Below, piece by piece: positions 17,669-26,243 of a stretch of DNA of 64,000 nt. A program made the position numbers and the translations under genes. Every line of letters begins with the position of its first letter. The first letter of the stretch is position 1. Below the pieces are notes generated by a model. It had not been told where the DNA came from. It ran no database searches and saw only the letters and a list, made by a program, of their open reading frames with translations. The DNA is from Cacconaster sp045599325. Lineage in GTDB: Bacteria > Bacteroidota > Bacteroidia > Bacteroidales > UBA932. The stretch lies in the NCBI GenBank assembly GCA_045599325.1, contig JAZRVT010000028.1, positions 1 through 64,000 on the forward strand, given 5' to 3'.

Positions 17669-19447
17669 CTAGTAACCAGGGTTCTGCTCAATAGGCTTTC
17701 CGGTATTGGAGTTTATGAATTCCTGAGGGAGAGGGAAGAGGACAGGGGTTACGTCATCGTGCATTCCTCGCACTTCACGGCCTGACACTTCATTATGTGC
17801 TCTGACTCTGCTCTTGAAGATGTTGCTTGCAAGACGCTCGTCCCCGCCGTTCTCCTGGCTGAGACGGATGAGTGTCTCGCGGCGCTGCTCCTCTGTGATC
17901 AGCTCGCGGCTGCGCTCGTCGAGGATGAAGTCGATGGAGACGGCCGATGCCGGTATCTCGGAGCAGTGGGCGCGTGTCCTGACCTTGTTGATCCATACGG
18001 CAGCCTCTGCAGCGTTGTTCAGCTTGAACTGGGCCTCAGCATAGAGCAGGTAGGTCTCGGCGAGACGGAGATAGACCATATTGTTGTACTGGCCGTCGTC
18101 CGCTGACTTCTCGAAAGTAGGGTGTACATAAGCCCACTTGCGGGTTGAAGGGAGGTTGTACTGCTTGATGGTCGGGTCGGAGTCGTTGCTCATCGCAGCG
18201 TTGGTCTTCAGGTTGATGAAGTCCTTGACCTCATAGACATCGCCTGCGTCGTTCTTGAAGAATACGTGCCAGATAAGGGAGTTGTCGTCGTAACGGACGT
18301 CCTTGTCCTGCTGGTTGTCATATTCGTAGAGCTTGTAGGCTCCGAGGGAGATGGCGCAGCGGCCGGCTCCCTTGCCGCCGTTGAGGCTCCAGAAGAGGGC
18401 CGGAGTGTTGCCGGGGTAGAGGGCGCAGGTCAGCTTGGATATGGTGGAGTTGTTTGTGTAGTAGTTCACCCACATATTCCTCATAAAACAGTTGAGAGTG
18501 CCGTATGCAGCATTCTCCACCTCAGTGTTGAGGAAGGTCATTATGACCTCGCGGTTGCCCTCGCTGTAGAGAGGAGAGCGGAACACGTCGATGAATGCGC
18601 TTCCCGGGTTGGAGGCGTTGCTGCCGAACCGTTCAGTCATAAGCGAGTACTCGCTGCCTTCCACGAGCGGCTTGAGGACGTTGACGGCCTCCTGAGGCTT
18701 GCCGACGGCAAGATAGAGTTCGCCGAGGTAGTGGCGTGCCATCGCCTGGTTAGGACGGACGTTCTCGCCTTCCTGACGGTATGGCAGGTTCTCGACAGCA
18801 TAGAGAAGGTCCTTCTCCATGAATTCGCGGATTTCTGCGACAGGGGTCCTTTCCCAGTCTACACGGTAGTTGTCGCCGGTGATCTCCTCGGTGCTCAGAG
18901 GGACTGCGCCGAACGAGTAGGTGAGGTGGCGGTATGCCCAGGCGCGGTAGAGCCTTGCCTCTGCGATGACCTGTTTCTTGCGGGCCTCGTCTGCTGCCTC
19001 GCTTCCGCCCTGCCAGTCAATGCCTTCTCTCTCTGCCCTGCCGATGACCATATTTGCTGTGTTGACCACCTTGTAGAGCCATTCGAAGATCGAGAGGAAG
19101 CATTCTGCGTCAGTCATTCCTATAATGTTTTTCGGGAAGCTGAAGAATCGGAAGTCTGTGTGGCGGTTGTTGCCCCAGGCGTTGTCAGTACCGCAGCTCC
19201 ACATAGTGGATTTTGCGAATGGAAGTGATCCGAACGAGGTGCTGCCGTAACCGATGTCCATACGGCCGTATTCGTCGCGTACCATACTGAGAAGAGCCGA
19301 GTTCATACTCATGAAACCGTCGTAGTTCTCAAGAAGGTTCTCGGCGTAGATGTCATCCACAGGCTTCTCTACAAGAAACTCGTCTGTGCAGGAACTGACA
19401 GTGGCCAGTGAAAGGATGACAGATATCAGAAGTATCGTTTTTTTCAT
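17669..19447 (-). CDS. SusD/RagB family surface lipoprotein
   Basis: A 592-residue SusD-like outer-membrane lipoprotein (signal ending VSSC, cysteine 20, followed by TDEFLVEKPVDD). The typical TPR-rich fold is visible: AEARLYRAWAYRHLTYSFGAVPL near residue 165 (split), the MARHYLGELYLAVGKPQEAVNVL helices near 240, and the late LAETYLLYAEAQFKLNN and FILDERSRELITEEQRR segments. It caps the SusC channel encoded 17 bases upstream and selects the ligand. As it sits among peptidases with no glycoside hydrolase in the operon, the ligand is more likely a peptide than a glycan, which is inference. Confidence 0.95.
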   Translation of the reverse strand: MKKTILLISVILSLATVSSCTDEFLVEKPVDDIYAENLLENYDGFMSMNSALLSMVRDEYGRMDIGYGSTSFGSLPFAKSTMWSCGTDNAWGNNRHTDFRFFSFPKNIIGMTDAECFLSIFEWLYKVVNTANMVIGRAEREGIDWQGGSEAADEARKKQVIAEARLYRAWAYRHLTYSFGAVPLSTEEITGDNYRVDWERTPVAEIREFMEKDLLYAVENLPYRQEGENVRPNQAMARHYLGELYLAVGKPQEAVNVLKPLVEGSEYSLMTERFGSNASNPGSAFIDVFRSPLYSEGNREVIMTFLNTEVENAAYGTLNCFMRNMWVNYYTNNSTISKLTCALYPGNTPALFWSLNGGKGAGRCAISLGAYKLYEYDNQQDKDVRYDDNSLIWHVFFKNDAGDVYEVKDFINLKTNAAMSNDSDPTIKQYNLPSTRKWAYVHPTFEKSADDGQYNNMVYLRLAETYLLYAEAQFKLNNAAEAAVWINKVRTRAHCSEIPASAVSIDFILDERSRELITEEQRRETLIRLSQENGGDERLASNIFKSRVRAHNEVSGREVRGMHDDVTPVLFPLPQEFINSNTGKPIEQNPGY

Positions 19448-19464
19448 TGTGTAATCCTCCTCAA

Positions 19465-22386
19465 TTAGATGTCAAGTCTGATTCCGAAGAGCATTTCGAA
19501 AGTCTGAGGGACTGCTCTCTGGGATGATGTGAATTCAGGATCGAGACCGGTCCAGGAAGTGAGAGTGAATGCATTCTTGGCATTTGCGTAGATTTCGACC
19601 TTGTTGAGGCCGACAGCCTTGGTCCACTTGGACGGAAGCCTGTATGCGAAGTTGATGTCCTTGATCCTCAGATAGTCGGTGCTGCGGTAGAATGCGACTC
19701 GCTTGGTGTTCTCGGAGCCGTCGCCGGTGTTCTTAGGATAGACGTTGTTAGGGTTCTCCTCAGTCCAGAAGTCCTTGACGATCTGGTTCTGGCGGTAGGA
19801 GACAGTGTGGGTGCCGAGCAGGGTGTTGCTGTAGGTGGCGCCCACCTGGCCGTTGATGAAGAACGACAGGGTGAAGTTCTTCCAGGAGAATGAGTTGTTG
19901 AGGCCGAACACTAACAGAGGGGTCTTTCTGCCGATGATCTGCTTGTCCTCTGTGTCGATGATGCGGTCATTGTTGATGTCCTTGTATTTGACATAGCCCG
20001 GCTGGGAGAGAGGGGAGAGATATGAGATTGTCTCACCGATCTGGTGGATACCGTCGAACACATAGTCGTAGTTGACGCTGATAGGATATCCGATGAACCA
20101 CTCTGAAGCCACGTCGTCGATAGGGTTGCCTGCTTCGTCATAGAGGCCCACGTCCACGATTTCTGTCTCGTAGTGGGTGATGTTGAAGTCAGTGTTCCAG
20201 GAGAAGTTCTTCCTTGAGATGTTGACGGACGATATCTGGAACTCGATGCCCCATCCTTTTGTCTTTCCTATGTTCTCGAGCAGGGAGTTGGTACCGTTGA
20301 TTGAAGGGATGGTCCTGCTGAGGAGGAGGTCTGTGGTCTTTGTGGTGTATGCGTCCAGAGTACCCTTGATCCTGTCCTTGAGGATTCCGAAGTCCATACC
20401 GGCGTTGAATGATGTCGTGGTCTCCCATCCGAGGTAAGGGGATGCGAGCTTGTTAGGGTAGAATCCGTAGATAGGGTTGTAGTCGGTGTCGAGGTAGTTC
20501 TTGCCGTTGAGGACAGGAAGGGTGGAGTATGCGCTGATGGCCTCGTTTCCGTTCTTTCCCCAGGAAAGCCTGAGCTTGAAGGTGTTGAATGTGGAAGCGA
20601 ACTTAGTATTCTCCATCCACGGCTCGTTGACGAGGTTCCAGCCGACTGCCACTGAAGGGAAGATACCGTACTTGCGTCCTTCGCCGAATGCTGAGAAGCC
20701 GTCGCGGCGGGCGGTCGCGGTGAAGAGGTAGCGGGAGTCGTAGGTGTAGTTGGCGCGGAGCATCTGGGAGAGGTGGCTGGATTCAGTGTTTCCTGCCGAT
20801 GCAGAGAGAGTCGCCGCCTTGCTCGGCTGCCAGTAAGTCATCACATCGTTAGGAAATCCGGATGCGCTGATGGAGTTGGAGATGGACCTGTCATACTGCG
20901 CGGAGTAGAGACCTGTCAGGAAGATGCTGTGCTTGCCGAAGGTACGGTTGTAGGAGACGATGTTCTCGATGATCCAGTTGATTCCGTATGAGTTGGAGAT
21001 TGAAAGCGAACCGTTGTTCTTCTCGCCTGTGGTGGTGTCGCGGCCCTGGTAGGTCTGAGTAAGGCCAGTGGTGTAGGTGTAACCTGTGTTCAGCTTGTAG
21101 GTCAGGCCTTTGACAGGGAAGGTCACGTCAATGTAGTTGTTTGTGGTGATCTTGTTGTTGATCTTGCTGCTCTTGTTGTTCAGCGCGCTGAGAGGGTTGC
21201 TTCCGTAGCTGTTGTCCTCCCAGGTGAGAAGGCGTATTGAGCCGTCTTCATTGTATGGGACTCCGAGCGGGTTCATCTGGAAGGCTGAACTGAAGGTGAC
21301 GCTGGATCCGCTTCGGTCGAACCTGCCGTAGCTTGTCCTGGTTCCGAACTTGACCCATTTTCCGAGGTCCTGCTCGAGGTTGATGTTGATGGTTGTCTTT
21401 CCGAAGTTGTCACCGATGGCGATACCTCTGTTGTCCGTGAAGTTGGCGGAGACATAGTATCTTGTGCTCTTGCCTGCTCCTCTGAATGAAAGGTTGTGCG
21501 ACATCTTGTGGCCGTTGCGCATTGCAAGCGCGAGCCAGTCGGTGCTCTTGCCTGCGGCGTGCATCTGCTCCTCAGTGGCCGAGGTGGTCCATCCTGAGGA
21601 TGTCTTCATCTGATAGAAGGTCTCGCCGTCCATCAGTTCCGGGATGTTGATGCCTTTGGTGAAGGAATAGTAGCCGTTGTAGGTCACAACAGTCTTGTCA
21701 CCCGCCTTGCCTCGTTTTGTCTGGATGAGGATGACGCCGTTTGCACCTCGTGAGCCGTAGATTGCGGCTGAGGAGGCATCCTTCAGGATCTCTATGGATT
21801 CGATGTCGTTGGAGTTGATTTCAGCCCAGTTTCCGTCGTAAGGGATTCCGTCGAGGATTACGAGCGGCTTGTTGGAGGCTGAGATTGAGTTGTTGCCGCG
21901 GATTCTTGTGGTGGTGCTTGACCCTTCGGCATCAGAACCTGTCACTGAGATGTTCAGACCTGCAACCGAACCCTGGAGAGTGGAGATGATGTTCGGAGCT
22001 GGCCTCTCCTCAAGCTGCTTTGTGTTGAATGAGGCCACAGCGCCGGTGACGTCGCTTTTCTTCTGGGAACCGTAACCGACCACGACAACTTCGTCGAGCA
22101 GGTTCCTGTCCTCTTCAAGAATGATTTCAAGCGGTCTGAGGTCGTTGATCTTAACCTCCTGGTCTACATATCCCATAAAGGAGAAGAGAAGTACATCCCC
22201 GACTTTGGCAGGGATGGAAAAAGTACCGTCAATTTGTGTGTCAGTACCTGTCTGGGTACCCTTTATGAGCACGCTCACGCCCATAAACGGTTCTCCGTTG
22301 GCCCCGTCAGTGACCTTGCCCCTGACCTGGCCGAAGGCTGAAAATGCCAGACTTGACAACACCAGTAATAGAATGGCTTTTTTCAT
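19465..22386 (-). CDS. SusC/RagA TonB-dependent outer-membrane transporter
   Basis: A 973-residue TonB-dependent receptor. After a signal peptide (to about residue 19) comes a carboxypeptidase-regulatory-like domain (GKVTDGANGEPFMGVSVLI), then the SusC signature LLDEVVVVGYGSQKK near residue 95, the plug (SIEILKDASSAAIYGSRGANGV near 196) and a beta-barrel ending in GIRLDI. It would import ligand captured by the adjacent SusD using TonB energy. The RagAB pair of Porphyromonas gingivalis, same family, imports oligopeptides, consistent with this peptidase-rich operon. The start codon overlaps the stop of the upstream DcuC gene by 4 bases. Confidence 0.96.
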   Translation of the reverse strand: MKKAILLLVLSSLAFSAFGQVRGKVTDGANGEPFMGVSVLIKGTQTGTDTQIDGTFSIPAKVGDVLLFSFMGYVDQEVKINDLRPLEIILEEDRNLLDEVVVVGYGSQKKSDVTGAVASFNTKQLEERPAPNIISTLQGSVAGLNISVTGSDAEGSSTTTRIRGNNSISASNKPLVILDGIPYDGNWAEINSNDIESIEILKDASSAAIYGSRGANGVILIQTKRGKAGDKTVVTYNGYYSFTKGINIPELMDGETFYQMKTSSGWTTSATEEQMHAAGKSTDWLALAMRNGHKMSHNLSFRGAGKSTRYYVSANFTDNRGIAIGDNFGKTTININLEQDLGKWVKFGTRTSYGRFDRSGSSVTFSSAFQMNPLGVPYNEDGSIRLLTWEDNSYGSNPLSALNNKSSKINNKITTNNYIDVTFPVKGLTYKLNTGYTYTTGLTQTYQGRDTTTGEKNNGSLSISNSYGINWIIENIVSYNRTFGKHSIFLTGLYSAQYDRSISNSISASGFPNDVMTYWQPSKAATLSASAGNTESSHLSQMLRANYTYDSRYLFTATARRDGFSAFGEGRKYGIFPSVAVGWNLVNEPWMENTKFASTFNTFKLRLSWGKNGNEAISAYSTLPVLNGKNYLDTDYNPIYGFYPNKLASPYLGWETTTSFNAGMDFGILKDRIKGTLDAYTTKTTDLLLSRTIPSINGTNSLLENIGKTKGWGIEFQISSVNISRKNFSWNTDFNITHYETEIVDVGLYDEAGNPIDDVASEWFIGYPISVNYDYVFDGIHQIGETISYLSPLSQPGYVKYKDINNDRIIDTEDKQIIGRKTPLLVFGLNNSFSWKNFTLSFFINGQVGATYSNTLLGTHTVSYRQNQIVKDFWTEENPNNVYPKNTGDGSENTKRVAFYRSTDYLRIKDINFAYRLPSKWTKAVGLNKVEIYANAKNAFTLTSWTGLDPEFTSSQRAVPQTFEMLFGIRLDI

Positions 22387-23756
22387 AGAAGATTTATTAA
22401 GAATATTGATATTAGTGATATTGTCACGATTGAAACCGGAAGCAGATTCCTTCTGGCCAGCCGGAACGCATCGGTCTCTCCGAATTCTGACAGGACGATG
22501 ACTACCACGGAAATCGGGGTGATAGCCCTTCCGATGCCGGATATGAGCTGTACGGGAAGCATAAGTGAGGCCGGGTCAATGTCGAACATCACTGCGATGT
22601 CCGGGATCGTCTGTGCGTAGGCGGCTGCAGGAGCGTTGCCGCTGCCGGTCAGCACGGTTGATACGAATGTGGCGAGCGACATCAGGATCAGTATGCCTCC
22701 CTGGCCGAGATTTGCAGAGAGTGCCCTCTGCACGACCATATCGATCACGCCCGCATCTATGAGCCCCTGCGCGAAGATCGAGGCTGCGAAAATCATTATT
22801 ACGGTTGAGGAGAATGTGTCTCCCATCCCTCTCCAGAAACCCGACATCGCGGAGACGGCCTTCCTGAAGGACTTTGTCCTTGCAGTATCTATGGCACCTG
22901 TGATGAAGAAGGAGAGCAGGATGGCGCTGTTGAGGCTGAGGAACACACTGTTTCCCGAATAGCGCCAGCTGCTGGAAAAGATAAATGAAAAGAGGAGCGG
23001 CAGGACAGGGAGGACAGCATACCAGACAGGTACATCACTTTTCCAGTTGATATCTGCCGGCTGGACAGTCGAAGTTCTGTTCACCCGGTATCTCCTGTCC
23101 CAGAAAGAGTAGAACAGGAAGAACACTGCAGTGATGATGATAATCATCGGTACGACAAAACGCAGCTGCAGGCCGAAATAGCTGGCAGGCTGCATACCGA
23201 GCACATCTGCGAATACAACGGAAGTATGGGAGTTTATGCCGTAGTCGAGAAGCGTGCAGGCCGTGATGGCCGAGAGGGCGTTTATCCTGTCCATCCCGAT
23301 GTTCACCAGCACCGGATATACGGTAGCGACTAGAAGCAGGGCGACGCCGGATGCGGAAGGGATTGCAAGATTCAGCAGAAGGCCTACAGGTATGAGGAGG
23401 ATGACCGCCGCGTTCGGATATCTGGTGAAAATTGCAAGAGGCCTCATCATAATATAGGTGAAGGCATTGCTTGCGTGGATCCTTTTCATATACTCCACAT
23501 ACCCGCAGAGCAGCATTACCATAAGACCGATGCCCGCCAGCGTTGAAGAGAAGATTCCTGCGACTTTCTCCAGCAGGTAGAAAAGGATGAAATTGTCGAG
23601 CGAACCCCTTGCCCCGTTGATGTCGAGAAGGATAGCGAGGAGGGAGAGCACCATACCCATAAAGAGCAGTATCACGGCCGCATTGTGCTTCCTCAGCAGA
23701 AGAAACACGGTCAGAGCGATTACATTCAGCGCCAGTATGAACCCTAATATTGTCAT
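22383..23756 (-). CDS. DcuC-family anaerobic C4-dicarboxylate carrier (operon head)
   Basis: A 457-residue inner-membrane carrier of the DcuC family with 11-12 hydrophobic segments. Typical stretches: CGYVEYMKRIHASNAFTYIMMRPL near residue 85 (shared pattern with the second copy), IPSASGVALLLVATVYPVLV near 133, and VLTGSGNAPAAAYAQTIP near 365. First gene of the eight-gene operon, overlapping susC by 4 bases (ATGA type). A TAAATTTG promoter element at 23765-23772 lies only nine bases from the start codon, implying an almost leaderless transcript. Having two non-identical DcuC carriers in one operon suggests different substrates or directions, for example aspartate in and succinate out. Confidence 0.9.
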   Translation of the reverse strand: MTILGFILALNVIALTVFLLLRKHNAAVILLFMGMVLSLLAILLDINGARGSLDNFILFYLLEKVAGIFSSTLAGIGLMVMLLCGYVEYMKRIHASNAFTYIMMRPLAIFTRYPNAAVILLIPVGLLLNLAIPSASGVALLLVATVYPVLVNIGMDRINALSAITACTLLDYGINSHTSVVFADVLGMQPASYFGLQLRFVVPMIIIITAVFFLFYSFWDRRYRVNRTSTVQPADINWKSDVPVWYAVLPVLPLLFSFIFSSSWRYSGNSVFLSLNSAILLSFFITGAIDTARTKSFRKAVSAMSGFWRGMGDTFSSTVIMIFAASIFAQGLIDAGVIDMVVQRALSANLGQGGILILMSLATFVSTVLTGSGNAPAAAYAQTIPDIAVMFDIDPASLMLPVQLISGIGRAITPISVVVIVLSEFGETDAFRLARRNLLPVSIVTISLISIFLINLL

Positions 23757-23764
23757 TTCTCTTA

Positions 23765-23772
23765 CAAATTTA
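23765..23772 (-). promoter_or_regulatory. -7 promoter element of the peptide-use operon (TAAATTTG)
   Basis: Minus-strand TAAATTTG matches the Bacteroidota -7 consensus and precedes the dcuC start codon by only 8 bases. The 76-base region between this gene and the divergent regulator is about 85-90% AT and must hold the control sites of both. Confidence 0.6.
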
Positions 23773-23832
23773 CCTTAACAAATGACTAAAAATATTAATA
23801 AATCCATTAATTTTACATTAATATTTGATGCT

Positions 23833-25164
23833 ATGCTGATTTTAAAGGTATTTTTTGTCGCTTTCACTCTTTTGTCTGCATCCGTGCCGTACCGGTTGGA
23901 TGTCCAGGACAGAGACCTCTCCGACATCCGGATCCGGGCCGTTGTAAACGATGATTTTGACGGGCACTTCCACTCTGAACTGCTGAATGTCTCGAGCGGA
24001 AGGTTCCTTCACGCATCATTCCTGATGGACTACGAAGGAGGCTCGTCACTGATGGTCCGGCTTGTGAGTTCAGACGGAATTGAGACCGGGACAGTTATTC
24101 TCCCCGAACCTGTCAGTCCCGGAGACACACTTGATTTCAAGGTGTCATTCAACGGGCAGGAAAGCCTGAGCACGGTCTGCTGCAACGGGTCCTGCTGCGT
24201 CTTTTCCGCGTCGCCGGTCCCTTTCCGCAACTCGGCAATTGCCGCTCTCCGCGGCTCTGACTGGGGCCGCCTTCTTTCATTCGAAATTCCGATGCGACCC
24301 ACGAAGCGCGGCTTCTTACTCGAGCAGATTCTGATATTAGCAGTCATTCTGGCCGATTTGTGCCTGTTCTTTTTCCTGGGACGCAGAAGCCGGCGCAGAA
24401 AGAGCGTCCCTGAGGATGTCAGGATCCCTCAGGGGCTGATACCGGATCCCGGACCACAGAGGCAGTCTATATTCCTTTTCGGAGATTTTAAAGTGATATC
24501 GGCCTCAGGAGAGGACATCTCATCCCGTTTCTCCCCTGTGATCCGGGACCTGCTCCTTCTGCTTGTCTGCAATACACCAAGGGGCGGGATAACTTCTGAA
24601 AGACTCGAGAGCGTCCTGTGGTATGACAAGCAGGGGAAGAGCGCCGCAAACAACAGAGGCGTCTCTACCACAAAACTGCGTTCTCTCCTCAAGGATGTCG
24701 GAAACTGCAGGATTGTCAGCAGGAACGGATGCTGGGTGATTGAGCCGGCTGACACTTACATCGATTACCTGGCCTTTGCGGACCTGCTTAAAGATGGGGT
24801 TCTGGGCAGGGAGCAGATCGAGTCTATGCTTTCGATAGTGAATGGCGGAATGTTCCTGGCCGACTCGTCTTCACTGTGGTCTGACCCGCTCAAGGCGGAA
24901 GTCTCCGACCTCGTGATATCTGTGCTGACCAGATATGCCGGAGGACTCGACATTGAAAAGAATGCCGATACCATATTAAGGATCTGCAGCGCGGTCAGCC
25001 GTTTCGATTCTCTTGACGAGACTTCGCTCGAGCTCAAGTGCAGGGCATACCGCGCCAAGGGCAGCCTGATGCTGGCCCACCAGATATTCAACAACTACGC
25101 CCGTGAGTACCAGGAACTCTACGGACAGCCCTACGGGAGAAGCTATACTGATATCGTGAGTTGA
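23833..25164 (+). CDS. Membrane-anchored SARP/BTAD-like transcriptional regulator
   Basis: A 443-residue protein with an unusual but coherent layout. An N-terminal signal or anchor segment (residues 1-20) is followed by an extracytoplasmic beta-rich region (20-160) with a paired-cysteine cluster at 116-117 and 121-122. A transmembrane helix follows (about 162-183, LILAVILADLCLFFFLG) and then a basic stop-transfer RRSRRR. The cytoplasmic part has a winged-helix-like domain at about 213-310 (SPVIRDLLLLLVCNTPRGGITSERLESVLWYD, split in two helices) and a helical BTAD/TPR-like end. This fits a one-component envelope sensor that binds DNA. An in-frame ATG at 23782 would add 17 residues encoded by almost pure AT DNA, so I prefer 23833. 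It is divergent from the peptide-use operon, its likely target. Confidence 0.72.
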   Translation: MLILKVFFVAFTLLSASVPYRLDVQDRDLSDIRIRAVVNDDFDGHFHSELLNVSSGRFLHASFLMDYEGGSSLMVRLVSSDGIETGTVILPEPVSPGDTLDFKVSFNGQESLSTVCCNGSCCVFSASPVPFRNSAIAALRGSDWGRLLSFEIPMRPTKRGFLLEQILILAVILADLCLFFFLGRRSRRRKSVPEDVRIPQGLIPDPGPQRQSIFLFGDFKVISASGEDISSRFSPVIRDLLLLLVCNTPRGGITSERLESVLWYDKQGKSAANNRGVSTTKLRSLLKDVGNCRIVSRNGCWVIEPADTYIDYLAFADLLKDGVLGREQIESMLSIVNGGMFLADSSSLWSDPLKAEVSDLVISVLTRYAGGLDIEKNADTILRICSAVSRFDSLDETSLELKCRAYRAKGSLMLAHQIFNNYAREYQELYGQPYGRSYTDIVS

Positions 25165-25173
25165 GCCGGCTGT

Positions 25174-26133
25174 CTATTCCCACTCGATTGTTGCAGGCGG
25201 TTTCGGTGAGCAGTCGTAGACTACGCGGTTGACGCCGTCGACCTTTGCGATGATCTCCTCTGCAACCTTGATGAGGAACTCCATAGGGAGGCAGACGACC
25301 TCAGCGGTCACTGCGTCGACGGAGTTGACTGCGCGGAGGGCGACCACGTTGTCATATGTGCGGCGGCCGTCCCTGATGCCTGTGCTGCGGACAGGGAGGA
25401 GGACCACTGCTGCCTGCCAGATCTGTTCGTAGAGGCCTTCTCGGCGGAGCGCGTCGATGAAGACGGCGTCAGCCTCCTGAAGGATGTGGATGCGCTCAGG
25501 AGTGAGCTCCTCGAGGCAGCGTACTCCGAGACCCGGACCCGGGAAAGGGTGGCGGCCGAGGAAGTGCTTGTCAAGACCGAGCACCTCGCCGACTTCGCGT
25601 ACTTCGAACTTATAGAGATACTTCAGAGGCTCGACGAGACCGAAATTGAGGTCGTCAGGAAGACCGCCCACGTTGTGGTGGGTCTTGATGGTGCCCTTGT
25701 CGGACTTGGACTCGGCGATGTCAGGCCATATAGTGCCCTGGGCGAGCCATTTCGCATCCTGGACCTTGCGGGCCTCGTCAGCGAACACGTCGATGAAGGT
25801 CTTGCCGATGGCCTTGCGCTTCAGCTCCGGATCTGTGATGCCCTTGCAGGCGGCGAAGAAACGGTCAGCTGCGCGGACTCCGACTACGTTGAGACCCATA
25901 CCCTCATAGTGGCTGAGGACATCCTCGAACTCATTCTTGCGGAGCAGACCGTGGTCGACGAAGATGCAGACCAGGTTGTGGCCGATGGCTTTGTCAATAA
26001 GAAGTGCGGTGACTGTTGAGTCAACACCGCCTGAGAGGCCGAGCACTACAGTGTCGTTTCCGACCTGTGCCCTGATTTCCTTGACAGCGTCTTCGACGAA
26101 CTGCTGAGGATTGAGTTTTTCACCATTGTACAT
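25174..26133 (-). CDS. guaA: GMP synthase, ATP-pyrophosphatase subunit only
   Basis: A 319-residue protein equal to the C-terminal two thirds of GMP synthase: the PP-loop SGGVDST at residues 34-40 that adenylates XMP, and the dimerisation domain ending in SPKPPATIEWE. The N-terminal glutamine amidotransferase domain (about 190 residues) of the usual bacterial enzyme is absent, and the start MYNGEKLNPQQF leaves no room for it. This is the archaeal-like two-subunit layout, so ammonia must come from a separate glutaminase or free ammonia. An upstream in-frame start at 26193 is possible, but it would be inside the promoter region. A TACCTTCG element lies at 26160-26167. Confidence 0.93.
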   Translation of the reverse strand: MYNGEKLNPQQFVEDAVKEIRAQVGNDTVVLGLSGGVDSTVTALLIDKAIGHNLVCIFVDHGLLRKNEFEDVLSHYEGMGLNVVGVRAADRFFAACKGITDPELKRKAIGKTFIDVFADEARKVQDAKWLAQGTIWPDIAESKSDKGTIKTHHNVGGLPDDLNFGLVEPLKYLYKFEVREVGEVLGLDKHFLGRHPFPGPGLGVRCLEELTPERIHILQEADAVFIDALRREGLYEQIWQAAVVLLPVRSTGIRDGRRTYDNVVALRAVNSVDAVTAEVVCLPMEFLIKVAEEIIAKVDGVNRVVYDCSPKPPATIEWE

Positions 26134-26159
26134 ATCTCTGTGTTGTTTTTTTGATGGCG

Positions 26160-26167
26160 CGAAGGTA
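26160..26167 (-). promoter_or_regulatory. Probable -7 element of guaA (TACCTTCG)
   Basis: Minus-strand TACCTTCG has one mismatch to TAnnTTTG and sits 26 bases before the preferred guaA start, the spacing seen for other genes in the window. Confidence 0.45.
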
Positions 26168-26211
26168 GCAAAAAAGTGGATATATTTTACCATTAATACG
26201 ATAATTATTTC

Positions 26212-26219
26212 TACTTTTG
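26212..26219 (+). promoter_or_regulatory. -7 promoter element of typA (TACTTTTG)
   Basis: TACTTTTG matches TAnnTTTG and ends 24 bases before the typA ATG at 26244. It overlaps the alternative upstream ATG (26217), which argues against that start. Confidence 0.65.
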
Positions 26220-26243
26220 CCGTTTCGAAACAGAAGCCAATAT

